In this document: piece by piece, positions 23,601 through 34,639 of the stretch
How the letters are laid out: each line of letters opens with the position of its first letter
Position numbering within the stretch: position 1 is the first letter of the stretch
NCBI GenBank assembly: GCA_030512335.1
Contig: JAULSU010000006.1
Location: 3,286,001 to 3,350,000, forward strand
Length of the DNA stretch: 64,000 nt
From: Immersiella caudata
Lineage: Eukaryota > Ascomycota > Sordariomycetes > Sordariales > Lasiosphaeriaceae
Reading direction: 5' to 3'
Notes under the pieces: model-generated
Seen by the model: the letters and a program-made list of their open reading frames with translations, nothing else
What the model was told of the DNA's origin: nothing
Database searches by the model: none
Made by a program: the position numbers and the translations under genes

Positions 23601-24358
23601 CAGCGCCGCACATGCCAGGGCGGGTACGCTACTTACCTCAGTATACACATTTTGGAGATCGGCCAGCCGGTTCTGGCAGTTCTCTGGGTCGCGGATATCA
23701 TCGTCTGTGATGTGGTGGTTGCACCCAGCGGACGACAGAATACAGTTCACAAGATCAGTAGTAGCAGCGACGTTGTCAGCCTGGTACTTGTGAAACCACG
23801 ACGTCGCAACATCTTCGGATTTGTCGCCCGAGGCAAAAATATCGGCTGCATCATGATTAGCAGAGGTGGCAAGTACGCGACACACGACATACCATAGAGA
23901 CCCTCTCCATCGCGACCAATATCAAGTCGCACCGTCTTTTTTGGCTTCGGCCGGCTTGGAAGGCGCGCGGCGTGGCTCACCGGCGCCGCATCATGCGCAC
24001 CTGACGCATCGCCGTTGGTCTTGGGCTTTTTGGTAGCGGGTTTCCTGGCCCTAGCGGCCTGCGACGCAGCGGGCTTCTTTCGCTTTGGGGCGCGCTTCGG
24101 CTCTTCGGTCGCCGAGTCTCCGGGCTCGTCGTCGGCCGTCACACTGTCATCATCATCTCCATCCTCAGGCGACTCGTTCTCTCCGTCCTCGTCGTCGTGG
24201 TCGGCGGCGCGCTTCCGCTTGGCGGCGGGCGCATCGGGAGCGAACTTCTCAGGCGCTTTCGTGACGCGTCCCGAGCGACGCGCAGTCGAGTTCGGAGCTG
24301 GCGAGCTCGTCGCAGTGTTGTCTGAGGTTTCCATGAGAGGTGGTCGTGAGGATGGCAT
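20656..24358 (-). CDS. SCC3: Cohesin subunit Scc3 (SA/STAG, Psc3)
   Basis: Exons 24358-23893, 23845-23637 and 23589-20656, two introns of 47 nt, giving 1202 residues from the ATG at 24358. A start at 24334 (METSDNTATS) is also possible. The first 155 residues are basic/acidic and disordered, with a possible NLS (AAKRKRAADHD). The STAG domain and the stromalin conservative domain follow (FFETVFVHRYRDIEPRIRTE ... LGSWIWDLPTVFMEPEYLRY), then HEAT repeats. The tail is acidic (DEEDDEDHDDED ... MDEDEESLLGD). Scc3 binds the Rad21/Scc1 kleisin and DNA and is needed for sister-chromatid cohesion. Length matches the family. Confidence 0.95.
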
Positions 24359-24689
24359 CACATTTGGTGTGGCCGATGGGAGGGTGTTGGGTGTGGGAGG
24401 GGAAATACGTGGGCAGCAGCGGGTTTTGGCAATTGACGCGTCGGAAAGCGATCGCCAGATTATTTTGGCGGATTGGCCCCACCGCTTCGCAACACGGCCA
24501 ATGTGGGATATGCACTTAGCGGGGTTGCCCCCCTTTTCCCAAAAGGGCCGGCGCAGAGGCTGAGCACAGCTCCAAGCCGCTGAGAGAAACCCGATGATGC
24601 ATTACCACGTGCTGTTTTCTGCGTTGTAGCTTCCATCCGCTCAGATTACATTAGGATGTGATGGGCCGTTCTTCGTAAGCTTCAATACA
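24359..24689. promoter_or_regulatory. Promoter region of SCC3 and 3' UTR of ureD
   Basis: 331 bases between two minus-strand genes. No reading frame or specific site recognised. Confidence 0.4.
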
Positions 24690-25688
24690 TCATTTAACAC
24701 ACATCAACGCATGGTCCCCGAAATTCTGCAAAATGCTTCCCTCTCGAGCAAGCATCGACCCAATCCATACCCTCCCATGTTCGACAGCTGGGGCCCCAAA
24801 CTTGACCACCACGCATCCCCTGACGTTAGCCGCTGACCACAACAGCTTGCTCTCCTTTTCCATCGCCAGCCTCTGGACCCTCCACCTCTGCAGGGGAGAT
24901 AAGCCTTCCTCATCCTTCGTCCTCGCCTCATCGCTCCTAAAATCCCGCGCGCCCAGTCTTGGTAGCGCAGCGAACTCGGCCAAGAAGAACTCCCCCAGCG
25001 TCTCGGTCAGCGGCCCTCTCAGCACCAGAGTCCCTACCACACCCATAGCGTGCATGGACTGCCGCAGAGACCTCATCTGCGGCTGGTGATCATACTGCCT
25101 ACTATCAAGAATGGCAGCATCCCTCATCAGCAACCTCCCCCCTGCTTTGGTCCCTCCCGGCGCAGACCACACCTCGTTGCGGCCTACCCAGCGCACAAAA
25201 CTCCAGTCCTCTCCGCGGGCGGTCCGCCCTTGGGTGACCCAGTCAAGCAGACACAGCGAGGCACCGGTCTCCAAGCGGAAGATCTGCGTCTGCTCGTAGA
25301 CACTGTCCTCGAACGGCTGGACCGGGTCTGGGAGCAAACAGAGCGCGGCGTCTGGCGCGATATCAACCCGCATGGTCTGACTGGTAAGAATATCAGGCGA
25401 TGGCGATTTGAAGACCTTTGTATGGCCTTGCGTGACCATGCTCAGCCGCGCACCCGCCTGGACATCCACTTTGAGGTTGACGGTGTCGCCACCGACAAGA
25501 CCACCGCCGTAGGAAAGGAGAAAGACCAGAGCACTGCGGGTCTCGGAGGGGCGCGACGGTGTGATGAGTTTGAGGGGGTACTGGTATGTGATGGCGCTCA
25601 GCCCGGAGGTGGCGCCATCGGGGAGCAGGCGGGCGACGATAAGCCCCTCCCCTGGCGTAGACGACGATTTGGGGAAGGGGGAGTTCAT
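24690..25688 (-). CDS. ureD: Urease accessory protein UreD (UreH)
   Basis: Single exon, 332 residues, ATG at 25688. Family marks are visible: SALVFLLSYGGGLVGGDTVN, the TQGHTKVFKS motif, the PDPVQPFEDSVYEQTQIFRL segment and a C-terminal Arg/Gly-rich strand. UreD binds apo-urease and, with UreF and UreG, delivers nickel to the active site in the cytosol. Fungi encode these proteins separately and unlinked, and no other urease gene is present here. Length fits fungal UreD. It lies tandem with SCC3 and divergent from RPC53. Confidence 0.94.
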   Translation of the reverse strand: MNSPFPKSSSTPGEGLIVARLLPDGATSGLSAITYQYPLKLITPSRPSETRSALVFLLSYGGGLVGGDTVNLKVDVQAGARLSMVTQGHTKVFKSPSPDILTSQTMRVDIAPDAALCLLPDPVQPFEDSVYEQTQIFRLETGASLCLLDWVTQGRTARGEDWSFVRWVGRNEVWSAPGGTKAGGRLLMRDAAILDSRQYDHQPQMRSLRQSMHAMGVVGTLVLRGPLTETLGEFFLAEFAALPRLGARDFRSDEARTKDEEGLSPLQRWRVQRLAMEKESKLLWSAANVRGCVVVKFGAPAVEHGRVWIGSMLAREGSILQNFGDHALMCVK

Positions 25689-26118
25689 GATATTAGGGAC
25701 GATGCTGTGTCACCTCATAGCGTTGGAGCTAATTAGGTGGGTGCATACAAATTGAAACGGCGGAAGTGTCCCTAGCGACCAGGAAAGGGACAGAGACAAG
25801 AGCTTTATCAAGATGTGAAACCCCTCAAGACAACGAAGCTGTGAATCGTCACTGGCAGGCAGGGGAGCTGCGATTATTCTCCGAGACAAACGCCAAGAAA
25901 GACCCCTGCTGGTAGACGTTATTCCAAGAACGGTCTAGCGCATATCCAAGCTTCATTGCTTTTTCAGTCGCAAAAAACTGCCCCGCATTAAACTTTCGTC
26001 CCCCACCAGCAGCGTCACGAGTGTGCCCGAAGTGACTCCAACACCCTTAAACTCTGTTGAAGATCTAGTTCCTCTTTCGGCACATATCCATATGAAATCA
26101 TAAGTATAGAACGACAAG
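25689..26118. promoter_or_regulatory. Divergent promoter region between ureD and RPC53
   Basis: 430 bases between divergent starts. No gene or recognisable site. Confidence 0.45.
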
Positions 26119-27819
26119 ATGCCACCCAGAGGTGGAAGAGCGCGCGCCGGCCGTGGCCGCGGAGGAACAGCTCGTGCACCCGCCGAGGCCTCGGCAGCCG
26201 AAAGCTCAACACCAGCAGCCAGCGACACCCCAGCGGATAGCACGCCGGCCGTTGCGGGCACCTCACAACCAATTACCAAAACCAGCATCTCGGACAGCAG
26301 AAATGCAGACTCACGATCCGATACTGTTGCCTCGGCCTCTCCGGCAGCCGCATCAAGTTCCGTCCCTGTTGCTTCTTCCTCGCGAGGCACCACACGCGCC
26401 AACAAATTCAAGCCCAAAGCTGTTCGTCGTGGAGAAGAGGAGCGGCTGCGCCTCGCAGAAGAAGTTGCAAGGGCGCAGGCTCAGCGCAACGCGGACGAAG
26501 CGAGATTCGAAGCTCGCGCCAACCGAGCGCGCGGAAGGGGTCGCGGACGAGGCCGGGGAGGATTCATGCGCGGCATGCCGAGGGCCTCTACAGCAGCAGG
26601 GCCGCTATCCGCAGGCATGAGCAGCAGTAAGTTTAGGCGTTTTTGCCGCTGACCAGGCAAATTTCTAACACATTATCTCACAGTTGGGTCCGGATCTGGA
26701 CCAAAAGGTGGAGGCTACGGCACGTCTAGCTTGGTCGACAACAGCAGAATCAACGCCGACACGCTATACACCGCTGTAGATTACTCAGACGAAGACGAGC
26801 CGGTGATCAAGGGGCGGCAGAAGAGGAAGAAGGCACCAATGCCTATGGGAATTCGGCGAGTTGAGCACGAGGAAGAGAAGGTTACCATGGCGAGCACCGC
26901 AGACATCGAGGCCAAGGAGCGTGGACTAGAAAAGGCTGAGGCACAAGATGACGAGGACAGTTCAGACGGTCTTTTTGTCGATGAAGCCCGCACTAAGGAG
27001 ACCACACATATCCCAGCCAAGGACGAGGGTGTCTGGGAGCACGCCCTCCCGGAATCGCGAGTCAAGATCAAGGCTGAGGAGGCCGACCAGATGGAACTCG
27101 AGGATATCCCTGAGGGCGGCACGAAGACTCCCGACTCACCAGAGCAAAAGAAGAAGGACCTCCTGAAAGCAAAGAAGAAGAAGGGAGACACGGAGGAGGA
27201 ATTGCTTGCTCAGGATCTGGAACACATGATCAACTTCTTCACGTTTGCAGACGATGTCAAGAAAGGCGAGGAGAAGGAAGGCGGTTCCTCGAAGGATGGA
27301 CACATGTTCCTCTTCCAGTTCCCGCCCGTTCTGCCACCACTGACACCCGTGGCGCCCGAGGCGGGCCAGCTCGTCAAGCCAGAGCCGACTGAAGATGATG
27401 ACGATGACGAGGACATTGTGATGTTTGCTCCGCAGAAGAAGACAGCACCGGTCAATATTGATCTCACTGAAGGCGCCGATAAGATTAAGAGCGAAGGCGA
27501 CGCCGAGGATGGAGGCGATCAGCAGGCTGAGCCTCAAGAGGTAGGGGGCTTCGTGGGCAACCTTGTTGTCCGCAAGTCGGGAAAAGTGGAGCTAAGCTGG
27601 GGAGGAAACATCCTAGAGCTGGCGCCCGGAACGCAAGCCAACTTCTTGTCCCAAGCGGTGCTCGTCGAGCAGTCAGATGAGAAGGTGCAGCCAAGCCAGG
27701 CGTCCGGTTCGGCCTATGGCATGGGCAAAATCTGGGGCTCGTTCTCAGCAGTGCCGACGTGGGGAGGTGAGGAAGAGTGGGCCATTGACCCTGAGGATTT
27801 GGTCACTCCCGTGCAGTAA
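26119..27819 (+). CDS. RPC53: RNA polymerase III subunit C53 (RPC4)
   Basis: Exons 26119-26626 and 26684-27819, a 57-nt intron (GTAAGT..CTAACA..CAG), giving 547 residues. The N-terminus is Arg/Gly- and Ala/Ser-rich (RARAGRGRGG, later RARGRGRGRGRGGFMRG). The middle is acidic with Lys-rich patches. The C-terminal RPC4 domain is clear, with GNLVVRKSGKVELSWGG, then a loop and a final strand GKIWGSFSAVPTWG. In yeast this subunit pairs with C37, and the two form a TFIIF-like module for Pol III termination and reinitiation. Length is longer than yeast but usual for filamentous fungi. The start is the first ATG of a clean frame. Confidence 0.92.
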
Positions 27820-28329
27820 ACAATGCATCGCCGACGTATCCACGTGGGCCTTTTCGGAGTTAACAGCACCTTGTACAATAGGCAGCGGCAGGAAAAATGG
27901 GGTCAAGGGAAGGCATAGACGGAAGAGATGATGATACCCACCGGTTTGGTCCCTTTCATATGATGTTATAGGTAGATTCGCCGCGGGAAAACAGCACGGC
28001 ATCCTCTCCACCCCAGTCGAGGTGAAAAGAAGCCGAGGGATGCTGCCGGCCCGATGCCGGGGATCTAGGCGGGTACGGCAGCATAACTCCGCATCCCCCA
28101 ATCCCCGCGTTTTCTCAGGCATGAGCATCAAGAACCCCCACTTTCCGGATCGCCTCCACCCAGCAAAGCATCGTGAGTGAGACGCGACCCAGTCGTCCGG
28201 ATTCACGGTTCTGTGATGCGAGTATTTAGCTAGGGATTTTTTTATACCGCGCTTGTCATTCACTTTGTCTTTTCTTCTAGTGCCTCGATCACCACTCTCA
28301 ACTCCCTTCTAGACACCCACATCACTGAA
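27820..28329. promoter_or_regulatory. 3' UTR of RPC53 and promoter of the monooxygenase
   Basis: 510 bases between tandem genes. A minus-strand frame (28263-27745) is not convincing. A short AT-rich stretch with a T-run (about 28229-28245) precedes the monooxygenase start. Confidence 0.4.
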
Positions 28330-29746
28330 ATGACCGACGAAGGTAGCCACCTCGTCGTCATCGGCGCCGGTCTCGCTGGTCTTGCCGCCGCCCTCTCAAC
28401 CAAATTAGCCAACCCATCTCACAACGTGACCGTCCTCGAAACGGTCCGCGAGCTCCAAGAAGTCGGCGTAAGCCCCCCTTTCTCTTACCCCTAGCCCCTA
28501 ACCCCTGACCCCTTCCCTTCCCTTCCCTTCCCTTCCCTTCCCTTCCAAACAAACAAACCAAAACCAACACCCCCCCCCCCCCCAGGCTGGCCTCCAAGTA
28601 ACCCCCAACGGCACCTGCCTCCTCAACCACTGGGGCATCGCCTCCACCCTCGCCCCCCTCGCTGCCGTCCCCTCTTCCCTCTCCGTCCACCGCTACGACG
28701 GCACCCGTCTCCTCGCGCACGAACCCGACCTCCAAGGCCAAGTCATCTCCCACTACGGCCACCCGTTCTGGGACATACATCGCGTCGACCTCCAACGGGC
28801 CCTCGTATCGCGCTGCACCGAACTCGGCGTCTCCATCCGGCTCGGGGCGCGCGCCGTGGCGGTGGATTTCCCTTCCGCAACCGTCAAACTAGCAACGGGG
28901 GAGTTGGTACAGGGTGACGTAGTCCTGCTCGCGGATGGCCTGTGGAGCGGGATACGGCCTTTGTTTTTGGGCAAGCCGAGTCCAGCGGTGCTGACGGGGG
29001 ATTTGGCGTACAGGATCACGCTAAGGGTGGAGGATTTAGAGGGGGAAGACGCGGATGAGCTGAGAGAGGTGGTGGCCAGTCCGACGGTAAGGTTTTGGCT
29101 TGGGGAGGGCGGTCACGCGGTGGGGTACTCGGTGTCGGCGGGCAAGGTGTATAACTTGGTATTTTTGTGTCCGGATGATTTGCCCGAGGGGGTGGCCAAG
29201 GTGGAGGGGGACTTGCAGGAGATGAGGGAGAAGTTTTCGGGGTGGGATCCGTTGGTGAGGAAGTTTTTGGCGCAGGTGAGGGGGGTGCACAAGTGGAGGT
29301 TGATGTGGCTGGATGCGTTGCCCGAGTGGGCGAATGAGGAGGGAACGTTTTTCATGGCGGGGGATTGTTGTCATCCGATGTTGCCGTACCTGGCGCAGGG
29401 GGCGAATTCGAGCTTGGAGGATGGTGCGGTGTTGGGGCATCTTTTGGGGAAGGTGAGTAAGTCGAAGATGGGCGAGCAGCTGAGGAAGGTGTCGAGGATG
29501 TATCAGGATTTGAGGATGCCGAGGGGGAGGAGGATCCAGTTGGAGTCGTTCAGACAGAGGGATGATTCGCATTTGGAGGATGGCGAGGCGCAAGAGAAGA
29601 GGGATGCTTTGTTTTTGAGCATGCTGGGGAAGGAGGCCAAGGCTCCGTTCCCAAGCAGGTGGACGTGTCCGGAGATTCAGCCGTTCCTTTATGGGTACGA
29701 TGCCTACGCTGAGGCGGAGAAGGCGTTTCAGGAGAATCCTTTTTGA
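28330..29746 (+). CDS. FAD-dependent monooxygenase, salicylate-hydroxylase-like
   Basis: Exons 28330-28467 and 28586-29746, a 118-nt intron, giving 432 residues. The N-terminal Rossmann motif is HLVVIGAGLAGLAAALS, with the acidic strand end VTVLE about 20 residues on. The DG motif is LLADGLWSGIRP, and the second FAD motif is MAGDCCHPMLPYLAQGAN. These are the three signatures of group A flavoprotein hydroxylases, which use NAD(P)H and O2 to hydroxylate an aromatic or similar ring. The exact substrate cannot be read from sequence. It faces an MFS carrier 295 bases away. Base use shifts from C-rich in the first third to G/T-rich in the rest. The intron is repeat-rich (see the repeat entry). Confidence 0.88.
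28485..28583 (+). repeat. Tandem simple repeats inside the monooxygenase intron
   Basis: Four 7-nt units of TNNCCCC form (TTACCCC, TAGCCCC, TAACCCC, TGACCCC, 28485-28512) run into seven CCCTT units (28510-28544). After a short A/C stretch, 14 C (28570-28583) run straight into the 3' splice site AG. The first block resembles a degenerate telomere-like C-rich repeat, but the period is 7, not 6. Confidence 0.85.
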
Positions 29747-30040
29747 CAAGCCATAGAATATTCGTAGACCAATGTAAAATACGTGACGAAAGGGGTTGGT
29801 ATCACTTGTGTTCCTATGCCATGCGCTGCCCAGCGGAAAAGGGGCTGTCTCCGCCCAGCTTTGAGAATTTCGAATGCACCACACCCCACCTCATTCTTTG
29901 GCATTCTTTATCAACCGTTGGGAGTCGCATAATTGACAGCTTTTATTCCATTGCAATGACTATCCGTCATTTCCTACAGACTACCCGATTCTGTATCTTT
30001 TAAGTTATTCAAACATCATCCATCTTACGAGCTTCCCGAA

Positions 30041-31399
30041 CTAAATCTTCACCTTCAACCTCATCCCTGTTGCTGCTACCCGTGCCGAGGCCATCATCAA
30101 AGCTGACAGTATGATAACGAGGCCCGCCCAAATCTGTGCCCACGTATATCGGCCACCCGACCGGTCGATGATGGCTCCGGATGTAGGCGGCCCCGCCAGA
30201 GTGGCAAATGCAGCAATCGTACAAACCATGCCAAAACGTGTTCCCATCTTCCGAGGGTCCTTGGTAAGACTAGCCAACGAACCTACAAAGACACCCTGCG
30301 CCGCACCATTGGACAGGCCGAAGAAGACTGTAAAGATATACATCCCTGTTCTCGTTGTGACCCCTATCCAGGCGAAGGACACAATCCCGAGGAGAAAGAT
30401 AGCCGATGAGAACAAGTTGATCGGGCCGATGTAGCGGTCAGCGAGGTAGCCAACGACTGGTCGACTTGGCACACTCAGTCCATTCACGATGAGAAGAAGC
30501 TGGACAGAGTCGGTAGTTGAGAACCCTATAACGTTGCGGGCATAGGCATTGACCTTGCTTGTGTTAGTCACGAATACTGCGGAGAAGGAATAACTCACAA
30601 AAAAGAACCCAAAATACAGCGCCCAGAAGAATAAGAACCCGCCTATCGCAAATAGCGTGTAGGGCAACTCCTTGAAAGCCTGCCACTCAACCAACGGTCC
30701 CGATTTTCTCGGCGATAGCCGCGGTCTCAGCAACAGAATCGACGCCACCGAGATGAAAAGCGCGACAAAGGCAGAACAGCGCACTGCCCAAGGGAAGCCA
30801 ATCCGCGGGATCAGATACTGAATGGTTGCTGGGAATACAACGCTCCCAATACCCGTTCCTGTGGCCGCCATAGCTAGTGCGTACGATCTCTTCTTGTTGA
30901 AGTACGAATTGATGATAGCAAGCGGCGGCATGAATACAATCCCGAGCCCAATGCCCGTGCAGAGTCCTTGAGCGAGGAATATCTCCCAGTATCTCGTTGC
31001 GAGGCTCGTCATGAAGGTTCCAAATACGATCAAAAAAGATCCCGCAACGACCGTCGACCTGACGTACCCAGCATCGGCGAGTCTTCCTGAAAGAGTACAC
31101 AAAAAGAACGCAAGAAAAGTCTGCAAGGAGCCGATCCAGGAGATTTGCGCCTCTGGAAGACCCAAAGTGTCCCGGTAGTAGAGCTGGTAAACGCCAAAAG
31201 TCGAAGGGTAGCCCCATGCCATCATATTGACAAGGCAGCCGGCTGCGACTTGGGACCAGGCGACCAGGCCTCCATCTGGTGGGTTGAATTCGTCATTCGT
31301 TGGGAGAATCGAGCCTTCACTGTCTGAGGATACTTTATCCTGGAGCTCCTGGGCGATGAGCCGGGCTGGTTGCTTCTCGATATCAGGGTTGGTAGACAT
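30041..31399 (-). CDS. MFS transporter, monocarboxylate-porter type
   Basis: Start ATG at 31399 (MSTNPDIEKQ); exons 31399-30599 and 30553-30041, giving 437 residues. The 45-nt intron (GTGAGT..ACTAAC..AAG) is in frame without a stop, so an unspliced reading of 452 residues is also open. Splicing restores the family sequence GFFFVNAYARNVIGFS. About 12 membrane segments are visible. The fungal MCT-family mark is PPDGGLVAWSQVAAGCLVNM at the first helix, and an MFS loop motif reads SGRLADAGYVRS after helix 2. Members move carboxylates or related small molecules across the plasma membrane with protons; the substrate is unknown. It converges on the FAD monooxygenase, which suggests a shared catabolic role (inference). 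Confidence 0.9.
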   Translation of the reverse strand: MSTNPDIEKQPARLIAQELQDKVSSDSEGSILPTNDEFNPPDGGLVAWSQVAAGCLVNMMAWGYPSTFGVYQLYYRDTLGLPEAQISWIGSLQTFLAFFLCTLSGRLADAGYVRSTVVAGSFLIVFGTFMTSLATRYWEIFLAQGLCTGIGLGIVFMPPLAIINSYFNKKRSYALAMAATGTGIGSVVFPATIQYLIPRIGFPWAVRCSAFVALFISVASILLLRPRLSPRKSGPLVEWQAFKELPYTLFAIGGFLFFWALYFGFFFVSYSFSAVFVTNTSKVNAYARNVIGFSTTDSVQLLLIVNGLSVPSRPVVGYLADRYIGPINLFSSAIFLLGIVSFAWIGVTTRTGMYIFTVFFGLSNGAAQGVFVGSLASLTKDPRKMGTRFGMVCTIAAFATLAGPPTSGAIIDRSGGRYTWAQIWAGLVIILSALMMASARVAATGMRLKVKI

Positions 31400-34300
31400 G
31401 CTGAATTGAAGTTGGGCAGAAAATGGTCGGGCGGTTTTGGACTTCGCCTTCTCTGACTGCAATTGAGTGTATTCAGCTGGGAGCTTCGCCCTGAGTAAAG
31501 TATTAAACGGCAGGAGCACCCAGATTTCCAGATATCGGGGACCCACCCAAGAATATCTCGTCTAGGGAGAAGAGACCGCGAAGTAAGGAGTTCCGGCGTC
31601 ATCGAGCCCATCCCAGGTACAAATCTTGGCTGGCTTGGCTAGCTTCTACCCGCCCTACCGGAGACATCCCGCGAAAGCCACCCGGCCCAGTTATTCCCGC
31701 CTGCCGACATCGCCGCTCTCACTCACGATCCGGATGTGCTATGCAACCAGCCCCCATTCTCGATAAGTCTGGCCCCCGCAGGGCCAATTGGCCACTGGGT
31801 TTGCTTTCCGGTGCTCCATCAATTGCAGTCATCGTCCAACACGCCGGATGCGGCACATCACCTGGACGGGATCCGCTGGTAGGACCGCTAGATTGCCGAT
31901 ATCCGACCACGATAATATAACCTGCGACCGGCTCCTTGGAACACAGCTGCTGCCATTCCCTTTAGGTAACGTCTTTGGGCTCTGGCCTGCGGGCGGCCGG
32001 ATCTTTACCCGATAAGCCACAACGGCTCGGATCCCGGGGTTCTGAACGGCATCAGTCTCTGCCGGTTGCCCAGAGCTTTGGGTGAACGGTTGCCGTCGTG
32101 TAACAAGCGAAGGACCCTACTAGGCGCTATCAGTCATCATCTCAGTCAAGTCTCGCTAGCAGCTCAACGATGTAACCGCAATGAGGCGATGGAAAACTCA
32201 GGCACCAAGTGATCTCATGACAAGGCCATGAAGAAGAAAAGACATCGCAAGGGGGCAAGGAGTCGACATTTATTGAGCCTCCCATGTTGTCTCACCCAAC
32301 GGAACAGCGGTCGTAGCAGACATCAAATAAAACCTGCACATGTAAGTACCGCAACATCCCAAATTGCCACGTCTCGGCCCGTCTGACAGACATTATTCGA
32401 GAACCACAATTTAACCTACCTCAACCCGTTGGGAAGCACTCGCGCAATAATTGCCAATTCCTCAAGGTCTATTCCCATGTAGCGGTAAACAGGACCTGCA
32501 CCCTCCAGACCGCCAATTGTCAGAACCATTTTACTCATTTCTCACCTGCACTAGCAAACCACCAACCAAATCCCAAGCATCGCTCCCCCACCCCCTAGCG
32601 TCATAGTCTACCCCTCCTCAAGCCCGCACTAACAACCCTTATCCATGCCCCTCCTTATCGCCGCTAGCCCAGCGGGGTCTCACCCCTCCAACCAATGACG
32701 TAGCCCCATCCGCTTGTTTTCTCCCCAAAACGGAAGGCGGACAAGGGGGGCCCCAACAGCCAGGCAGAAAATCGCACCAACCGACCAACCACGGACCCCG
32801 CAGCCCAAAGGCGGTCTCGATCGTGCTTGCGTGCACGCACGCGTGAGCTGTCCGTGTTGTCAAATAACCCCACCTCTCCCGCAGCGCGGCTAGGCCCGAG
32901 TGGGCGCTAGCGCCAAAGTTTGTTCAGACACCGCATTCCACAGGGTTGGCGCGTTGCGATCCACAATTGTGTGTCTGTTTTGCGACAGGTCGCCTTATTG
33001 TGTGCGCAGTTGCAGCGTGTCTGGTTTCGCCTCGCGATGCGCGACTGCGGCGCTGCGCAAACCAGAAAAGGAGTGCTGTCGGTGAGCGCATCCAACGCAG
33101 CTCAAGCTGAAGCTTTGCTTGCTTCCCTGTCGGGTGGAGCCCCCGTCTGTGCCGTTGGATCGTCGCGGGTGGGAATTCGCTTGCGAACGGATGAAACGAA
33201 AAAACACCAGGGAAGCGCAAGTCGTCGCAGTCATGCGCATGGCCCTGTTTCGCTGTCGCAAGGGTAAAAGCGCGCTGCTCAACAGTGATACGTTGCCATG
33301 CGATGTTTAGCCGTCGCGAGCAACGCTTCGCGCTGAACGCCCAGCCCGGATTTCCCAAAGCAGAGGGCCGGCCATTGGCGCAAGCATTGCCGAGGGTTCA
33401 AGTAAAAGCCGCATCTTGGTAAACCGTCATATATTTTCACGATGAAGACAACCTTCATCTGCCGCAGAGGGCACGTCGACGTAATCATGCTTCGTCTCCA
33501 AACAGCGAGCCGCCCCATCCCGAAACACCAAGCTGGCACCGGACACAAAAGAAAGGCTTCATAGAAATAGTTCCATTCGCTTGACCAATCAACAGGCAGT
33601 AGATATAAGGAAAAAGCGCAAAATCAACACGACCAGCCAGAGGCAGTAAAACGCAAAAACACCACCCCCCAACCGTCCATAGCCTTTCCCTCGGCCAAAT
33701 TGTGACCGAACAGTTAGTTTGTCTCTCCCAGCCAGCCTCACACAATGGATATCGACCTTCCATTCCAAACCCCTTTCGTCCTATCCCATCTCACATCCCG
33801 AGATGGCGGTCCCAGACAAGACAATCGGAAGGGAGATGCGAAAACATTATCCCTTTCAGTACAAGATAGCTTTTCTTTCTTCATCCTCGCCGCTTACTCG
33901 CTACCAGTTCGCATCAAGAAAGCGCTGGGCCAGTACCTCTTGCGCATTGCAAGACAAGTACGGCCGTAAGATAAGAAACCAGAAAAGTAATCGGCGTCCA
34001 AAAGCTCAGTGAAAAGAAATGACATATAAACCTCCTTCGATGCCGTACTCCATGTATCCCCACCACCAGTTCCCTCCTCAGTTTTATCCCTCACCGACCG
34101 GCACTCTTCCAAGCACCCGATACCCCCCCATCGCTTTTCCATTGAAGCGCAACAAGCAGAACGAAAGGAAAAGCGCAACCGAAGGCAAATAGCCGCCCTT
34201 ACCGGATCGTCTCAAATAGAAGTCCGGTCCGAACAAACTTCAAAAACCACCTAAGGATAGGGGGAGAGGAGCCCATAGGGTCGCCCCCAACCTGGCGTTA

Positions 34301-34639
34301 AAGACTATTGGCCTGGGCCCACTGAGCAAATGTCGAGTAGGTCATGTTGGCTAGTATTATGTTGAGACTCATACACGGGCAACCATGCTCAGTACGAGAA
34401 CCATCAAATCACTGATCATGTCCTCGGCCTGTCGGCTGCGTGCGCTTCTCATCCTGCAGACGGACTCAACCGCTTGGTGTGTTCAAGAGGGTTCTCCAAG
34501 CGGTGAGAAGCGGCGTTTCCAATATGCGCTGATGCATACAGTGGCTTTCGGTCGAGAAGGGGGGGTCATGGGTCCGGACTCAGCAGGCATGGAAGCCTTT
34601 GGCTGGACGTGCTGCCCTCCTCCTTGAGCGGCTGAGCGT
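31400..34639. other. Long intergenic region, no gene supported
   Basis: 3.2 kb. Many short frames exist on both strands, none with an intron-exon pattern or protein-like composition. It includes the MFS promoter (right after 31400) and the 3' UTR of the zinc-cluster gene (before 34640). Two TTGCGACA octamers lie at 32980-32987 (+) and 33254-33261 (-). Many CGCAA/TTGCG words occur at 32,890-33,330. A long non-coding RNA cannot be excluded. Confidence 0.5.

Noticed and set aside
33745..33969. 74-codon ATG frame in the gene-poor region
   Set aside because: Short, unrecognised, no supporting context; cannot be told from chance.
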